From Chryseobacterium defluvii (GTDB lineage Bacteria; Bacteroidota; Bacteroidia; Flavobacteriales; Weeksellaceae), in the NCBI RefSeq assembly GCF_003634775.1, contig NZ_RBXB01000001.1:620001-684000 (forward strand): a stretch of 64,000 bases of DNA, given 5' to 3'. The notes below the pieces were generated by a model. The model saw nothing but the letters and a program-made list of their open reading frames with translations, was not told the DNA's origin and did not search any database. Below, in pieces: positions 1 to 7,861 of the stretch; position 1 is the stretch's first letter, and each line of letters starts with the position of its first letter. The position numbers and the translations under genes are program-made.

Positions 1-56
1 TCACTATATTTAAGTTTTCTTATAAAAGCGTGTAGATTTATTGACTCCCAAAAAAA

Positions 57-1010
57 ATGAATGATCATTATCTGAAAAAACTAGACCGAGTAACCGCTAT
101 ACTCACTCAACTACAGTCCAAGCCTTTGGTGAGAGCACAGGATCTTGCAGAAAAATTCGATGTGAGCATCCGGACGATTTACCGTGATGTGAAAACATTG
201 GAAAATGCCGGAATTCCAATAGTAGGAGAGGCAGGAAACGGCTATTCTCTGATGGATGGTTATAAGCTTCCCCCGGTAATGTTTACTAAAGAAGAGGTTC
301 TAAGTTTCATTACGGCCGAAAAACTGATGCAGAAGTTTTCCCATCAAAGTTTGGGAAGTCATTATCAGACGGCAATGGAAAAGGTACGTTCCGTATTGAA
401 ATATTCAGACAGGAATTTGATTCAGCATATTGAAAAACAGATCGATATTTTCAATTATCAACCCAAACCCGAAGATTCCATTAAGAATGTAATTCCTACC
501 ATCTTGGAAAGTATCGCCGAGAAAACTCAGTTGAATATAGAGTATAAAACTGTGGATTCCAGAGTGACAAACAGAACTATTGAAGCGGTAGGAGTCTTCT
601 TTGAATTTAATTACTGGTACATCATGGCTTTCTGTACCCTGAGGAAAGATTTCAGGCAGTTCAGGGTAGACAGGATCCTGAAAATTTCTAAAACACAGAA
701 TCCTTTTTCACAGGAATACGGACAAATCAATGATTATAGAAGAAACCCGGAAACGAATGGTACAAAAGTGAGACTTCTGGTGGAAAAAAAGATTATGGGA
801 CATCTTGTGAACTCTAAAAAATACTATGGACTAACAGAAGAAATAGAAAGGGAAAATGGAATGGAACTTACCTTTGAAACGGAATGGATTGAAGAAGGTT
901 TTCCGCGATGGCTGATCACTTTTGCGGATTATGCTGTAGTCCTGGAGCCTGAAAGCCTTAAAACAAAACTGAATCATCTATTGAAAACAATTTCAGAAAA
1001 GCATCAATAA
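57..1010 (+). CDS. YafY-type transcriptional regulator (HTH + WYL domains)
   Basis: DNA-binding regulator of the WYL family, whose C-terminal half usually senses a ligand. Residues about 10-60 form a winged HTH of the HTH_11 kind (DLAEKFDVSIRTIYRDVK is its recognition region). A linker follows, then a WYL-like strand set around residues 190-215 (FNYWYIMAF, FRQFRVDRI) and a C-terminal WCX-like extension with a LITFADYAVVLEP segment. The length of 317 residues is normal for the family. The first ATG directly follows an A-run and starts at the HTH, so it is accepted. In related genomes such regulators often sit beside DinB or glyoxalase genes. Here a DinB gene converges from the right, so it is a plausible target. 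That link is inference. Confidence 0.85.
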   Translation: MNDHYLKKLDRVTAILTQLQSKPLVRAQDLAEKFDVSIRTIYRDVKTLENAGIPIVGEAGNGYSLMDGYKLPPVMFTKEEVLSFITAEKLMQKFSHQSLGSHYQTAMEKVRSVLKYSDRNLIQHIEKQIDIFNYQPKPEDSIKNVIPTILESIAEKTQLNIEYKTVDSRVTNRTIEAVGVFFEFNYWYIMAFCTLRKDFRQFRVDRILKISKTQNPFSQEYGQINDYRRNPETNGTKVRLLVEKKIMGHLVNSKKYYGLTEEIERENGMELTFETEWIEEGFPRWLITFADYAVVLEPESLKTKLNHLLKTISEKHQ

Positions 1011-1032
1011 AGCCCGGCCAATTGGCCGGGCT
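1011..1032. terminator. Hairpin between convergent genes
   Basis: Perfect palindrome with arms AGCCCGGCC and GGCCGGGCT around AATT, starting right after the TAA of the WYL regulator. There is no strong T-run on either side, so termination is likely but weaker than at other sites in the window. Confidence 0.55.
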
Positions 1033-1141
1033 CAGCTTATAATAAATTTGAATAAAGAGAGTTTTAGATCCTGATCAAAAAGCAGAAGCCTGGAAATGAT
1101 CGTCAAAATTTATTTTATGGACTTAAGCTTTAAGGCCAAGT

Positions 1142-1633
1142 CTAAAATCTCTCCCAGAAGAAAGGCGGTTCAATTCCCAACGCTCTCAGGTAAACATATC
1201 CCTGTCCGCGGTGGTGGATTTCGTTATCTACGAAATACAAAATGTTTTCAAATACAGGAAATTCATACTGTCCGAATAAATTGAAGGTTTCCTGGAAACG
1301 CTCCTCAGAAATCTGGTTAAAATAGTGGTTGATCACTTCCGTTTCTTTGTCCCATCTTTCAAGGATATCTGCTTTTGTTTTAGGAGCAAATCCTTCTTCG
1401 CTGTATCCTTCCATATTTCTTTCAACAATTCCTTTTAAAGCTGGTCCTCCGATGCTGATCAGTTCTACTGCCAGTTTTGCAAATGGTCTCATTCCGCCTA
1501 CGGAAAACTCAAATAATTCCTTTTCAGGGAATGTTTCAATAATTCTTCTTGTCAGGTTTCTGTGTCCTTGCCAATGCTTTAATAATTGTTCAGAAGTCAT
1601 AAATTGTGCTGTGGCTGTTGCTGTAGTTGTCAT
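1142..1633 (-). CDS. DinB family protein
   Basis: Small four-helix protein of the DinB/YfiT superfamily, whose members use a His triad to bind a divalent metal and often act as thiol-dependent transferases. The C-terminal metal-site helix is clear (EIHHRGQGYVYLRALGIEPP) and an N-terminal HWQGH offers a further ligand. The 163-residue length is typical. The first 11 residues are Thr/Ala-rich and an internal Met12 (MTSEQLLKHW) is an alternative start. The leader with a -7 box on this strand at 1672-1665 fits either. The substrate cannot be told. A second, unrelated-in-detail DinB gene lies at 60.1 kb. Confidence 0.82.
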   Translation of the reverse strand: MTTTATATAQFMTSEQLLKHWQGHRNLTRRIIETFPEKELFEFSVGGMRPFAKLAVELISIGGPALKGIVERNMEGYSEEGFAPKTKADILERWDKETEVINHYFNQISEERFQETFNLFGQYEFPVFENILYFVDNEIHHRGQGYVYLRALGIEPPFFWERF

Positions 1634-1664
1634 AATTTTTTGTTTTGATTTGTTATTGTTAAGA

Positions 1665-1672
1665 CAAAGATA
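1665..1672 (-). promoter_or_regulatory. Bacteroidota -7 box for the DinB gene
   Basis: Reads TATCTTTG on the minus strand, a match to the TAnnTTTG consensus of the Bacteroidota primary sigma factor, about 32 bases before the ATG at 1633. I see no good -33 TTG at the usual spacing. Confidence 0.6.
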
Positions 1673-1795
1673 AGATGGGGTAATGACAACAGTTTGTCAG
1701 TAGGAATTTGAACAAAAAAAATATTTTTTAAATTTAAAATATCGGACACGGTTTTCCGTTCATAAGAAGACAAACACACAATTAGCTCTCAAAGA

Positions 1796-2380
1796 ATGAA
1801 GAAATACATTCTGCCTGTTATGGCAGTTCTTTTATTAACATCATGTAATAAAATTGAAGAAAAAATAGATCAGACAGTTCAGAAAACTACGGAAGCTGTT
1901 CAGGAAAAAGCTCAGAAAGCAGTAGAAGAAACAGTAAAGAAAACAGTTGATGAATCTATTAATTCTCTTACCAATTCAAAAGATGTGCAATTCAATGAAG
2001 TTTTTCCAAGCTCTGGAACCGCAATAGTAACAGACGCAAAGGGAAAGAAATTCACATTTCCAAACGGTTCCGGAGGATATATTTTCAAATATAAGGCAGA
2101 CAAAGCCACTTTGATCCCGTTTTTAGAAAGCCAGCCTACAACGGACGAAAGCAGGTCTGATAAAACAGTCAGGAAGATAGACGGACAGAGCATCATTGAT
2201 AAAATAAGCTTTATAGAGAAATTTCTTCCTGAAAATACCATAGATACAAGTATCATTCAGGACATCAAAAACGATAAAAATATTGAGTATTATAAATTGA
2301 AAAGGTTTCCGAATAACAGTACGATCATTTATAATCCAAAGAATCATGTGGTATTGCAATATGTTGAGGTAGATAAATAA
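1796..2380 (+). CDS. Lipoprotein with amphipathic helix, unknown function
   Basis: Not recognised as a named family. It begins with a lipoprotein signal peptide whose lipobox is LLTSC (Cys17), so it should be exported and lipid-anchored. Residues about 18-60 form a charged amphipathic helix built from repeated EK/VQ/TV heptads (KTTEAVQEKAQKAVEETVKK), probably a coiled coil. The remaining 130 residues look like a mixed alpha/beta domain without recognisable catalytic residues. It is a single-gene unit with its own terminator. The start is fixed by the signal peptide. Confidence 0.75.
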   Translation: MKKYILPVMAVLLLTSCNKIEEKIDQTVQKTTEAVQEKAQKAVEETVKKTVDESINSLTNSKDVQFNEVFPSSGTAIVTDAKGKKFTFPNGSGGYIFKYKADKATLIPFLESQPTTDESRSDKTVRKIDGQSIIDKISFIEKFLPENTIDTSIIQDIKNDKNIEYYKLKRFPNNSTIIYNPKNHVVLQYVEVDK

Positions 2381-2391
2381 TTTGAAAGTAG

Positions 2392-2408
2392 CCGGTTTTT
2401 TTAACCGG
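2392..2408 (+). terminator. Rho-independent terminator
   Basis: Arms CCGGTT and AACCGG around a five-T loop, followed by TTATTTTTTTT. It lies 12 bases after the lipoprotein stop codon. Confidence 0.8.
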
Positions 2409-2614
2409 TTATTTTTTTTAGAAAAATGATATTTTTAACAAATATTATGGTTGAATCTGATGAATTTAAAAAATATCTGGCCAAGTGTTTTCGTTTTAAT
2501 GATAGATACTAATCAGAAACATAATGTATTGAACTCTTTGAATAACAGTCAAATGTTACGTGAAATTAAATGAACGGACAGTTAAAATTAATACTCAATT
2601 CAAAGTGTGTTCAA

Positions 2615-2622
2615 TACTTTTG
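2615..2622 (+). promoter_or_regulatory. -7 box that sets the cmoA start
   Basis: TACTTTTG matches TAnnTTTG and lies 14 bases before ATG 2637. It falls inside the longer frame that would begin at GTG 2607, so that GTG is probably not the translation start. Confidence 0.55.
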
Positions 2623-2636
2623 AAAAATATTATTTT

Positions 2637-3377
2637 ATGTCAGAAGCAATTAATTCAGATCAGGTTTTCAGGGAAAAACTGGAGCACCTTTCGGACTTTG
2701 AGTTCAATACCAAGGTAGCCGGTGTTTTTGATGATATGGTAAGCCGCTCCGTTCCGTTTTACGATGAGCTGCAGAGAATGACGAGCGAATTGGCAGGAAA
2801 TCATGCGCAGCAGGGTAGTTATGTTTATGATTTAGGATGTTCCACAGGCACTACAATGCTTTTAATGGATAAAACGATACAGGAAGGCATTGGATTTATA
2901 GGAATTGATGATTCCGAGGAAATGATCCTTAAATGCAGAGAAAAACTGGATAATTTCAAACTCAATCGTCATGTTGAGCTTCAGGTAGCCGATCTCACGA
3001 AAACAGTTCCTGTTGAAAACGCTTCGGTAGTGACCATGGTGTTGGTTCTGCAATTCATCCGCCCTATCAACCGACTCAATATTGTCAGGCAGATCTGTGA
3101 TGGAATGGTAAAAAACGGGGTCTTTATTCTTATTGAAAAAGTGCTTACAGAAGAAAAATCGTTTAACCGGGAGTACATCGACTATTATTACGATTTCAAA
3201 CGAAGGAATCATTACAGTGAGCTCGAGATTTCGCAAAAAAGAGAAGCCTTGGAGAACGTTTTAATTCCTTATAAAACCAGTGAAAACATCAATATGCTTC
3301 ATGAAGCCGGATTTGACGAAGTGGAAGTGTTTTTCAGATGGTATAATTTCACAGGTATTATCGCAAAAAAATTATGA
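2637..3377 (+). CDS. cmoA: Carboxy-S-adenosyl-L-methionine synthase (CmoA-like)
   Basis: Class I methyltransferase-fold enzyme that converts SAM and prephenate to carboxy-SAM, the donor for wobble uridine modification (cmo5U34) in tRNA. From the ATG the order is an N-terminal helical region with the CmoA-like VFDDMVSRSVPFYDELQ, SAM motif I YVYDLGCSTGTT, acidic loop GIDDSEEM, then ADLTKT and VLVLQFI strands. IDYYYDFKRRNHYSELEI near the C terminus is the CmoA-specific part that separates it from ordinary methyltransferases. ATG 2637 is preferred over GTG 2607 because a -7 box lies between them. It overlaps the next gene by 4 bases. No cmoB partner is visible in this window. Confidence 0.85.
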   Translation: MSEAINSDQVFREKLEHLSDFEFNTKVAGVFDDMVSRSVPFYDELQRMTSELAGNHAQQGSYVYDLGCSTGTTMLLMDKTIQEGIGFIGIDDSEEMILKCREKLDNFKLNRHVELQVADLTKTVPVENASVVTMVLVLQFIRPINRLNIVRQICDGMVKNGVFILIEKVLTEEKSFNREYIDYYYDFKRRNHYSELEISQKREALENVLIPYKTSENINMLHEAGFDEVEVFFRWYNFTGIIAKKL

Positions 3378-4093
3378 TACAGATTGGTAATTTCTTTTTC
3401 AAATACAGAAACTTTCTTTTTATTGTACTGTATTTGTTACTATTCATCCCGTCACCACCTTTATTTGGAGAAAAACTAGGTCCGGATCATTACTGGATGG
3501 CTATTATATTAGGTTTGGGGATTACTGTTTTAGGACAGCTGATCCGGGGAGGAACGATTGGCCTGGCTTATATTGTGAGAGGAGGAAGAGATAAAAAAGT
3601 ATATGCGGACGGATTGGTTACGGAAGGTATTTTCAGCCATGTCAGAAATCCATTGTACGTAGGAAATATTCTCATGCTTTTGGGAGTAGGTATTTTAGCC
3701 AATTCATTGCTGTATACTTTTGTTGTGATGCCGATTTTCCTGTTTATTTATCAATGTATTGTTCTTGCGGAAGAAAACTTTTTGAGAAATAAATTCGGAA
3801 CTGATTTTGAGGAATACACGAAAAAAGTTCATAGGTGGATTCCTAACCTTTCGGGATTAAGCAGGACTTTTGCTTCCATGGAATTTCAATGGAAAAGATG
3901 GCTGATCAAAGAATATAACACTCAATTTATATGGCTTTGCGGTATCGTTTTGATCCTACTTTTTAAATATCCCCAACTGACCAATAGCGATACCCATGTC
4001 AGAAATATTCTGGCTTTGGTTTTCCTCCTGATTTTTACCGGATATTACTTTTTGATAAGATATTTGAAGAAATCGGGAAGATGGGTTGCTTAA
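3374..4093 (+). CDS. Isoprenylcysteine carboxylmethyltransferase-family membrane protein
   Basis: Membrane methyltransferase of the ICMT/PEMT-like superfamily. Two to three N-terminal membrane helices are followed by GIFSHVRNPLYVGNILMLLG, the conserved SAM-binding HxRNPxYVG motif, and AEENFLRNKFGTDFEEYTKKVHRWIP, the family's second motif of E-E-x-L-x-x-x-F-G-x-x-Y. The C-terminal third adds two further hydrophobic helices, slightly longer than the minimal family. It starts inside the cmoA stop codon (ATGA), so the two are translationally coupled. The acceptor is unknown. Coupling to cmoA does not imply a shared pathway. Confidence 0.78.
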   Translation: MIQIGNFFFKYRNFLFIVLYLLLFIPSPPLFGEKLGPDHYWMAIILGLGITVLGQLIRGGTIGLAYIVRGGRDKKVYADGLVTEGIFSHVRNPLYVGNILMLLGVGILANSLLYTFVVMPIFLFIYQCIVLAEENFLRNKFGTDFEEYTKKVHRWIPNLSGLSRTFASMEFQWKRWLIKEYNTQFIWLCGIVLILLFKYPQLTNSDTHVRNILALVFLLIFTGYYFLIRYLKKSGRWVA

Positions 4094-4158
4094 TGCCAAT
4101 ACATAAAAAACTCTGAAAAAGCTTTGTAGGCTTAGGCTGAAAAAAGTATTTTAGTAGT

Positions 4159-4728
4159 ATGAAAATTTATACTAAAACAGGAGATAAAGGTCAGACAGCG
4201 TTGTACGGCGGAACACGGGTTTCCAAAGCCAGTGCAAGAGTGGAAAGCTATGGGAATATAGATGAATTGAATTCATTTATAGGCATTGCCAAAAGTCACA
4301 TCGAAGATACTGAAGTTTTACACCAATTAAAGAAAATCCAGTTTGATCTGTTTACCGTAGGTTCAGAAGCCGCAACACCAGTAGATAAATTAATGTTGGC
4401 AAATGGAAAGTCCCGCCTTACATTAACGATTTCCGAAACTGAAATTGAAGAGTTGGAACATTGGATGGATGCTTTCGATGAAAAACTGGAGCCACTGCAA
4501 TACTTTATCCTTCCGGGAGGGGGGAAATCTGCTACCTTTTTACATGCGGCAAGAACCATCTGCAGAAGAGCAGAACGTTCTTTAGTTTTCTTAAACGAAT
4601 CTGAAGAAGTACGTCCGGAATTGATCAAATACCTGAACAGGCTTTCAGACTACCTTTTTGTTTTAGCAAGATACGTTTCCAAACTGAACAACGAACCGGA
4701 AGAATACTGGAACCCGAATGAAAGATAA
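4159..4728 (+). CDS. Cob(I)yrinic acid a,c-diamide adenosyltransferase, PduO type
   Basis: Transfers the adenosyl group of ATP to cob(I)alamin to make coenzyme B12. The PduO-type signature is complete: N-terminal ATP loop TKTGDKGQTALYGGTRVSK, SYGNIDELNSFIG, FILPGGG, RTICRRAERSLVFL and YLNRLSDYLFVLARY. The 189 residues are full length for the trimeric PduO family. The gene overlaps thiamine pyrophosphokinase by 11 bases and is probably co-transcribed with it, although the two pathways are distinct. No B12 riboswitch is apparent in the 65 bases upstream. Confidence 0.92.
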   Translation: MKIYTKTGDKGQTALYGGTRVSKASARVESYGNIDELNSFIGIAKSHIEDTEVLHQLKKIQFDLFTVGSEAATPVDKLMLANGKSRLTLTISETEIEELEHWMDAFDEKLEPLQYFILPGGGKSATFLHAARTICRRAERSLVFLNESEEVRPELIKYLNRLSDYLFVLARYVSKLNNEPEEYWNPNER

Positions 4729-5347
4729 AGCATTACTTTTCATTAATGGCGACGCTCCGAAATCTTTTCCGGATATAGAAAATTATAGCCTTATCGCCTG
4801 TACCGACGGGGCTTTTCATTATCTGAAAAACCAGGAATTCCCTTTGGATAAACTGGATTTTATTTCCGGAGATTTTGATTCCCATTCCGGAGCTGATGAG
4901 AACATTTATGAAGAAAAATTCATTTATACTCCCGATCAGGATAAAACAGATTTCCATAAGGCTTTGGAAATCATTTTGGAAAAAGGTATCCATAACGTGG
5001 ATGTTTTGGGCGGAAGCGGAGGAGAACAGGACCATTTTTTGGGAAACCTTACCGTTGCCTATTCCTTTAAAGATAAAATGGAAATCAGATTCTATGATGA
5101 ATTTTCAGAATACTATTTCATTCCCAAAAATTTCATTTTAAAAGAAGTAAAAGATAAAATGATTTCTCTGTATCCGTTTCCCATAGTTGAAAATATTACC
5201 ACCAAAGGACTCAACTGGCCATTGATCCATGGAAACCTGAGCATTACAGAAAGATTGGGAACGAGGAATTTTGCTGTAGAAAATGAAATCTCTATTGAAT
5301 ACGAAAAAGGTGACCTTCTGATTTTTATTGGCGGAAATTATTTATAA
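4718..5347 (+). CDS. Thiamine pyrophosphokinase (thiamine diphosphokinase)
   Basis: Uses ATP to convert thiamine to thiamine diphosphate in the cytosol. The family pattern is visible: LIACTDGAFHYL near the N terminus, the acidic catalytic strand FISGDFDSH, then PDQDKTDFHKALE, which holds the DxxKTDxxKA core, and DVLGGSGGEQDHFLGNL. The C-terminal half is the thiamine-binding beta-sandwich. The 209-residue length is typical. It begins inside the adenosyltransferase gene. It is followed by about 150 AT-rich bases with no clear terminator before the next gene. Confidence 0.9.
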   Translation: MKDKALLFINGDAPKSFPDIENYSLIACTDGAFHYLKNQEFPLDKLDFISGDFDSHSGADENIYEEKFIYTPDQDKTDFHKALEIILEKGIHNVDVLGGSGGEQDHFLGNLTVAYSFKDKMEIRFYDEFSEYYFIPKNFILKEVKDKMISLYPFPIVENITTKGLNWPLIHGNLSITERLGTRNFAVENEISIEYEKGDLLIFIGGNYL

Positions 5348-5494
5348 CCGCAGGAAAACTTGAAAATCAAAGAAATATCTGCAAAAATTATCTTATTCCC
5401 AAAAAACTTTGACCCCATTAAACTTTAAGAAAATTTTAAACTAAAAAATCAAACTTTTTTAGCAATTTTGCATTCTTAATTCACTTGCTGTAAA

Positions 5495-6889
5495 ATGAAA
5501 ATAAAATACTCGGAACTGATTGATCAGACATTATATTTTCCAACGGAAGAATTCAATGTTTCTGAGAACAATTTGTTATTTCACGATATACCTTTAATGG
5601 ATGTTGTTGAAAAATTTGGAACTCCTTTAAAGGTAAGTTACCTCCCGAAAATTTCTCAAAATATTCAAAAAGCAAAAAGCTGGTTTAAAGAGGCCTTTGA
5701 GAAAATTGATTATAAGAAGAATTATACCTATTGCTACTGCACAAAATCGAGTCATTTTAGATTTGTCCTTGAAGAAGCTCTTAAAAATGATATTTCTATA
5801 GAAACTTCTTCCGCTTATGACATGGATATCGTAAAATCTCTTTATGACAGCGGAAAAGTAGATAAAAACATTGAGGTGATTTGCAACGGATTCAAAACAG
5901 ATGATTATCTGGCAAAAATCTCAGATATGATCAACAATGGTTTTGAAAATATTACCCCTATTTTAGATAATTACCGTGAGCTGGATAAGCTTACGGAAAG
6001 TATTGACACCACATTTGACATCGGAATCAGAATTGCTTCTGAGGAAGAACCGAAATTCGAATTCTATACCTCAAGATTGGGGATCGGATATAAAGATATT
6101 ATTCCCTACTACAGCCAGAAGATTGCTGAACATCCGAATGCAAGATTGAAAATGCTTCATTTCTTCATCAATACGGGGATTAAGGATACAGCATACTACT
6201 GGAATGAATTATATAAATGTCTTCGTGTATATGCCCGTTTGAAAAAAATCGCACCTGAAGTGGATTCATTGAACATCGGAGGCGGTTTTCCAATTAAAAC
6301 TTCTTTGAATTTCGATTACGATTATCAGTATATGGTAGAAGAGATCGTTTCTCAGATCAAAAAGTTCTGTGAAGAAGAAGGAGTGGAAGAACCAAACATT
6401 TATACGGAATTCGGAAGCTTTACCGTTGGAGAAAGTGGAGCAAACCTTTATAAAATCACTTCTCAAAAACGTCAGAACGACAGAGAAAAATGGAATATGA
6501 TCGATTCTTCATTCATGACCACTCTTCCGGATACGTGGGCGATTTCAAGACACTTTATCATGCTTCCGCTTAACCGTTGGGAAGACAGCTACGAAAGAGT
6601 ATTCCTGGGTGGGCTCACGTGTGATTCGGATGATTATTATAATTCCGAGCAGCACACGAATGCCATTTATCTGCCTGTTTTCAGCGATACAAAACCTTTA
6701 TACATCGGCTTCTTCCATACAGGAGCGTATCAGGAAACCATTGGAGGATATGGAGGAGTTCATCACTGTCTGATGCCTCAGCCAAGGCACATATTGATCC
6801 AGAAAGATGAAAATGGAGAACTTCAGTATGAAATTTTCCGTGAGAAACAGGAACCGGAAGATGTATTGAAACTTCTTGGATATAAATAG
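5495..6889 (+). CDS. speA: Arginine decarboxylase, alanine-racemase fold (SpeA-like)
   Basis: PLP enzyme that decarboxylates arginine to agmatine, the first step of putrescine synthesis by the agmatine route. The fold III barrel is recognisable: Lys84 in YCYCTKSSHF is the expected PLP Schiff-base lysine, LNIGGGFPIK is the phosphate-binding glycine loop, and GLTCDSDDYY contains the Cys-Asp pair contributed across the dimer. At 464 residues it is the short Bacteroidota type, lacking the inserted domains of the roughly 650-residue enterobacterial SpeA. The agmatinase gene lies 970 bases downstream, which supports arginine rather than diaminopimelate as the substrate. Confidence 0.88.
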   Translation: MKIKYSELIDQTLYFPTEEFNVSENNLLFHDIPLMDVVEKFGTPLKVSYLPKISQNIQKAKSWFKEAFEKIDYKKNYTYCYCTKSSHFRFVLEEALKNDISIETSSAYDMDIVKSLYDSGKVDKNIEVICNGFKTDDYLAKISDMINNGFENITPILDNYRELDKLTESIDTTFDIGIRIASEEEPKFEFYTSRLGIGYKDIIPYYSQKIAEHPNARLKMLHFFINTGIKDTAYYWNELYKCLRVYARLKKIAPEVDSLNIGGGFPIKTSLNFDYDYQYMVEEIVSQIKKFCEEEGVEEPNIYTEFGSFTVGESGANLYKITSQKRQNDREKWNMIDSSFMTTLPDTWAISRHFIMLPLNRWEDSYERVFLGGLTCDSDDYYNSEQHTNAIYLPVFSDTKPLYIGFFHTGAYQETIGGYGGVHHCLMPQPRHILIQKDENGELQYEIFREKQEPEDVLKLLGYK

Positions 6890-6898
6890 AACCTTCTT

Positions 6899-6969
6899 TG
6901 TCATTGTGAGTAGTGAATCAACGAAGCAATCTCAAAAAACATAGATTCTTCACTTCGTTCAGAATGACA
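6899..6969. repeat. Imperfect palindromic intergenic element
   Basis: About 71 bases with terminal inverted TGTCATT/AATGACA and inner complementary blocks around ACGAAG and CTTCGTT. It resembles the short palindromic spacer elements found dispersed in Bacteroidota genomes, but only one copy lies here, so the repeat nature is inference. Confidence 0.4.
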
Positions 6970-6979
6970 GATCACATAA

Positions 6980-7004
6980 AAAAGCCATCAACGTGATGGC
7001 TTTT
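6980..7004. terminator. Bidirectional terminator
   Basis: Arms AAAAGCCATCA and TGATGGCTTTT around a three-base loop, with a T-run on the right and an A-run on the left. It serves both speA and the convergent HAD gene. Confidence 0.85.
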
Positions 7005-7009
7005 CTTTT

Positions 7010-7672
7010 TTATTGAAAGTAATTGGAAATCTTATCCAATTCAAGTTCCGTATAATCTGAAACGGTAATATTGGCTAAAGAATAATCCTGTTGTTTTGAA
7101 TGTTGGCTTTGATAAGCGGCACAGAAAATATTGGCTTTGTGTGCAGCTAAAATTCCATTCGTGGAATCTTCAATCACCATACAGTTTTCATTCGGTTCAC
7201 CGGCCATTTTTGCCGCCAGAAGAAAAATTTCAGGATGAGGTTTTGATTCTTTTAAATCTGCACCGCTTATTTTTCCGCTGAAATACTTTTCCAGCCCGAA
7301 TTTTTCAAAAACCATTTTAATAGTGGTCATACTTGCGGAAGAAGCTACAATCAGCTTTATCCCGTTTTCATAATAATGTTCGATCAGTTTTCTTACCCCG
7401 GGAATCAGATCAAAGTCTGCGTCATTATAAAAATAATCTTTAAAAAATGTCCTTTTGATATCGGTAAGGTGTTCGTGGTTATGGCTGAGATTGTATTCGC
7501 GGATCAATGTTTCGCAGACCCTTTTGGTAGAAGCTCCGGTGAAAGAAGTGTACAAATCTTCCGAAACTTCAATTTCCAATTCATTGAACATTTTGAAATA
7601 AGCTTTTCTGTGCAATGGTTCTGTATCTACAATTACCCCATCCATATCAAAAAGCACGGCTTTTAAAGACAT
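7010..7672 (-). CDS. HAD-superfamily phosphatase, beta-phosphoglucomutase-like
   Basis: Haloacid dehalogenase hydrolase with a C1-type helical cap. Motif I is AVLFDMDGVIVDTEP with the nucleophile and acid/base aspartates. Motif II is IVASSAS, motif III is the Lys in LKESKPHPE, and motif IV is MVIEDSTNGI. From the chosen ATG 7672 the protein is 221 residues, normal for this subfamily. A longer frame runs to 7819, but its extra 49 residues are not HAD-like and are encoded by an inverted-repeat region, so that start is rejected. It likely acts on a sugar phosphate or nucleotide, and substrate cannot be read from sequence. It converges on speA. Confidence 0.87.
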   Translation of the reverse strand: MSLKAVLFDMDGVIVDTEPLHRKAYFKMFNELEIEVSEDLYTSFTGASTKRVCETLIREYNLSHNHEHLTDIKRTFFKDYFYNDADFDLIPGVRKLIEHYYENGIKLIVASSASMTTIKMVFEKFGLEKYFSGKISGADLKESKPHPEIFLLAAKMAGEPNENCMVIEDSTNGILAAHKANIFCAAYQSQHSKQQDYSLANITVSDYTELELDKISNYFQ

Positions 7673-7710
7673 ACTGAAAAATTTTTTGCAAAGATAGACA
7701 TTCGGGTGAT

Positions 7711-7782
7711 AAGTTATGAGTGATGAGTTATAAGTTATAATGTTCCAAAGTTGTAAATAGAAAATCTCATCACTCATAACTT
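7711..7782. repeat. 17-bp perfect inverted repeat
   Basis: Arms AAGTTATGAGTGATGAG (7711-7727) and CTCATCACTCATAACTT (7766-7782) are exact reverse complements with a 38-base spacer. They lie between the divergent HAD and agmatinase genes. The left arm continues into a related GAGTTATAAGTTATAA run. Confidence 0.85.
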
Positions 7783-7805
7783 GCCTCCATCTTCCAACTT
7801 CTTTG

Positions 7806-7813
7806 TATCTTTG
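7806..7813 (+). promoter_or_regulatory. -7 box for agmatinase
   Basis: TATCTTTG, 48 bases before the agmatinase ATG. A TTG at 7781-7783 is 22 bases upstream, slightly beyond the usual -33 spacing. Confidence 0.55.
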
Positions 7814-7861
7814 TGGCAATCTTTGAATCTTTAAATCATTTAATTTTTTAATATAAAATAT

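Noticed and set aside
2607..2636. Longer CmoA N terminus from GTG 2607
   Set aside because: A -7 box overlaps the extra codons and the conserved domain begins after the ATG at 2637.
7673..7819. 49-residue N-terminal extension of the HAD protein
   Set aside because: The extra part is encoded by an inverted-repeat region and has no HAD-like residues; the conserved motif I starts right after ATG 7672.
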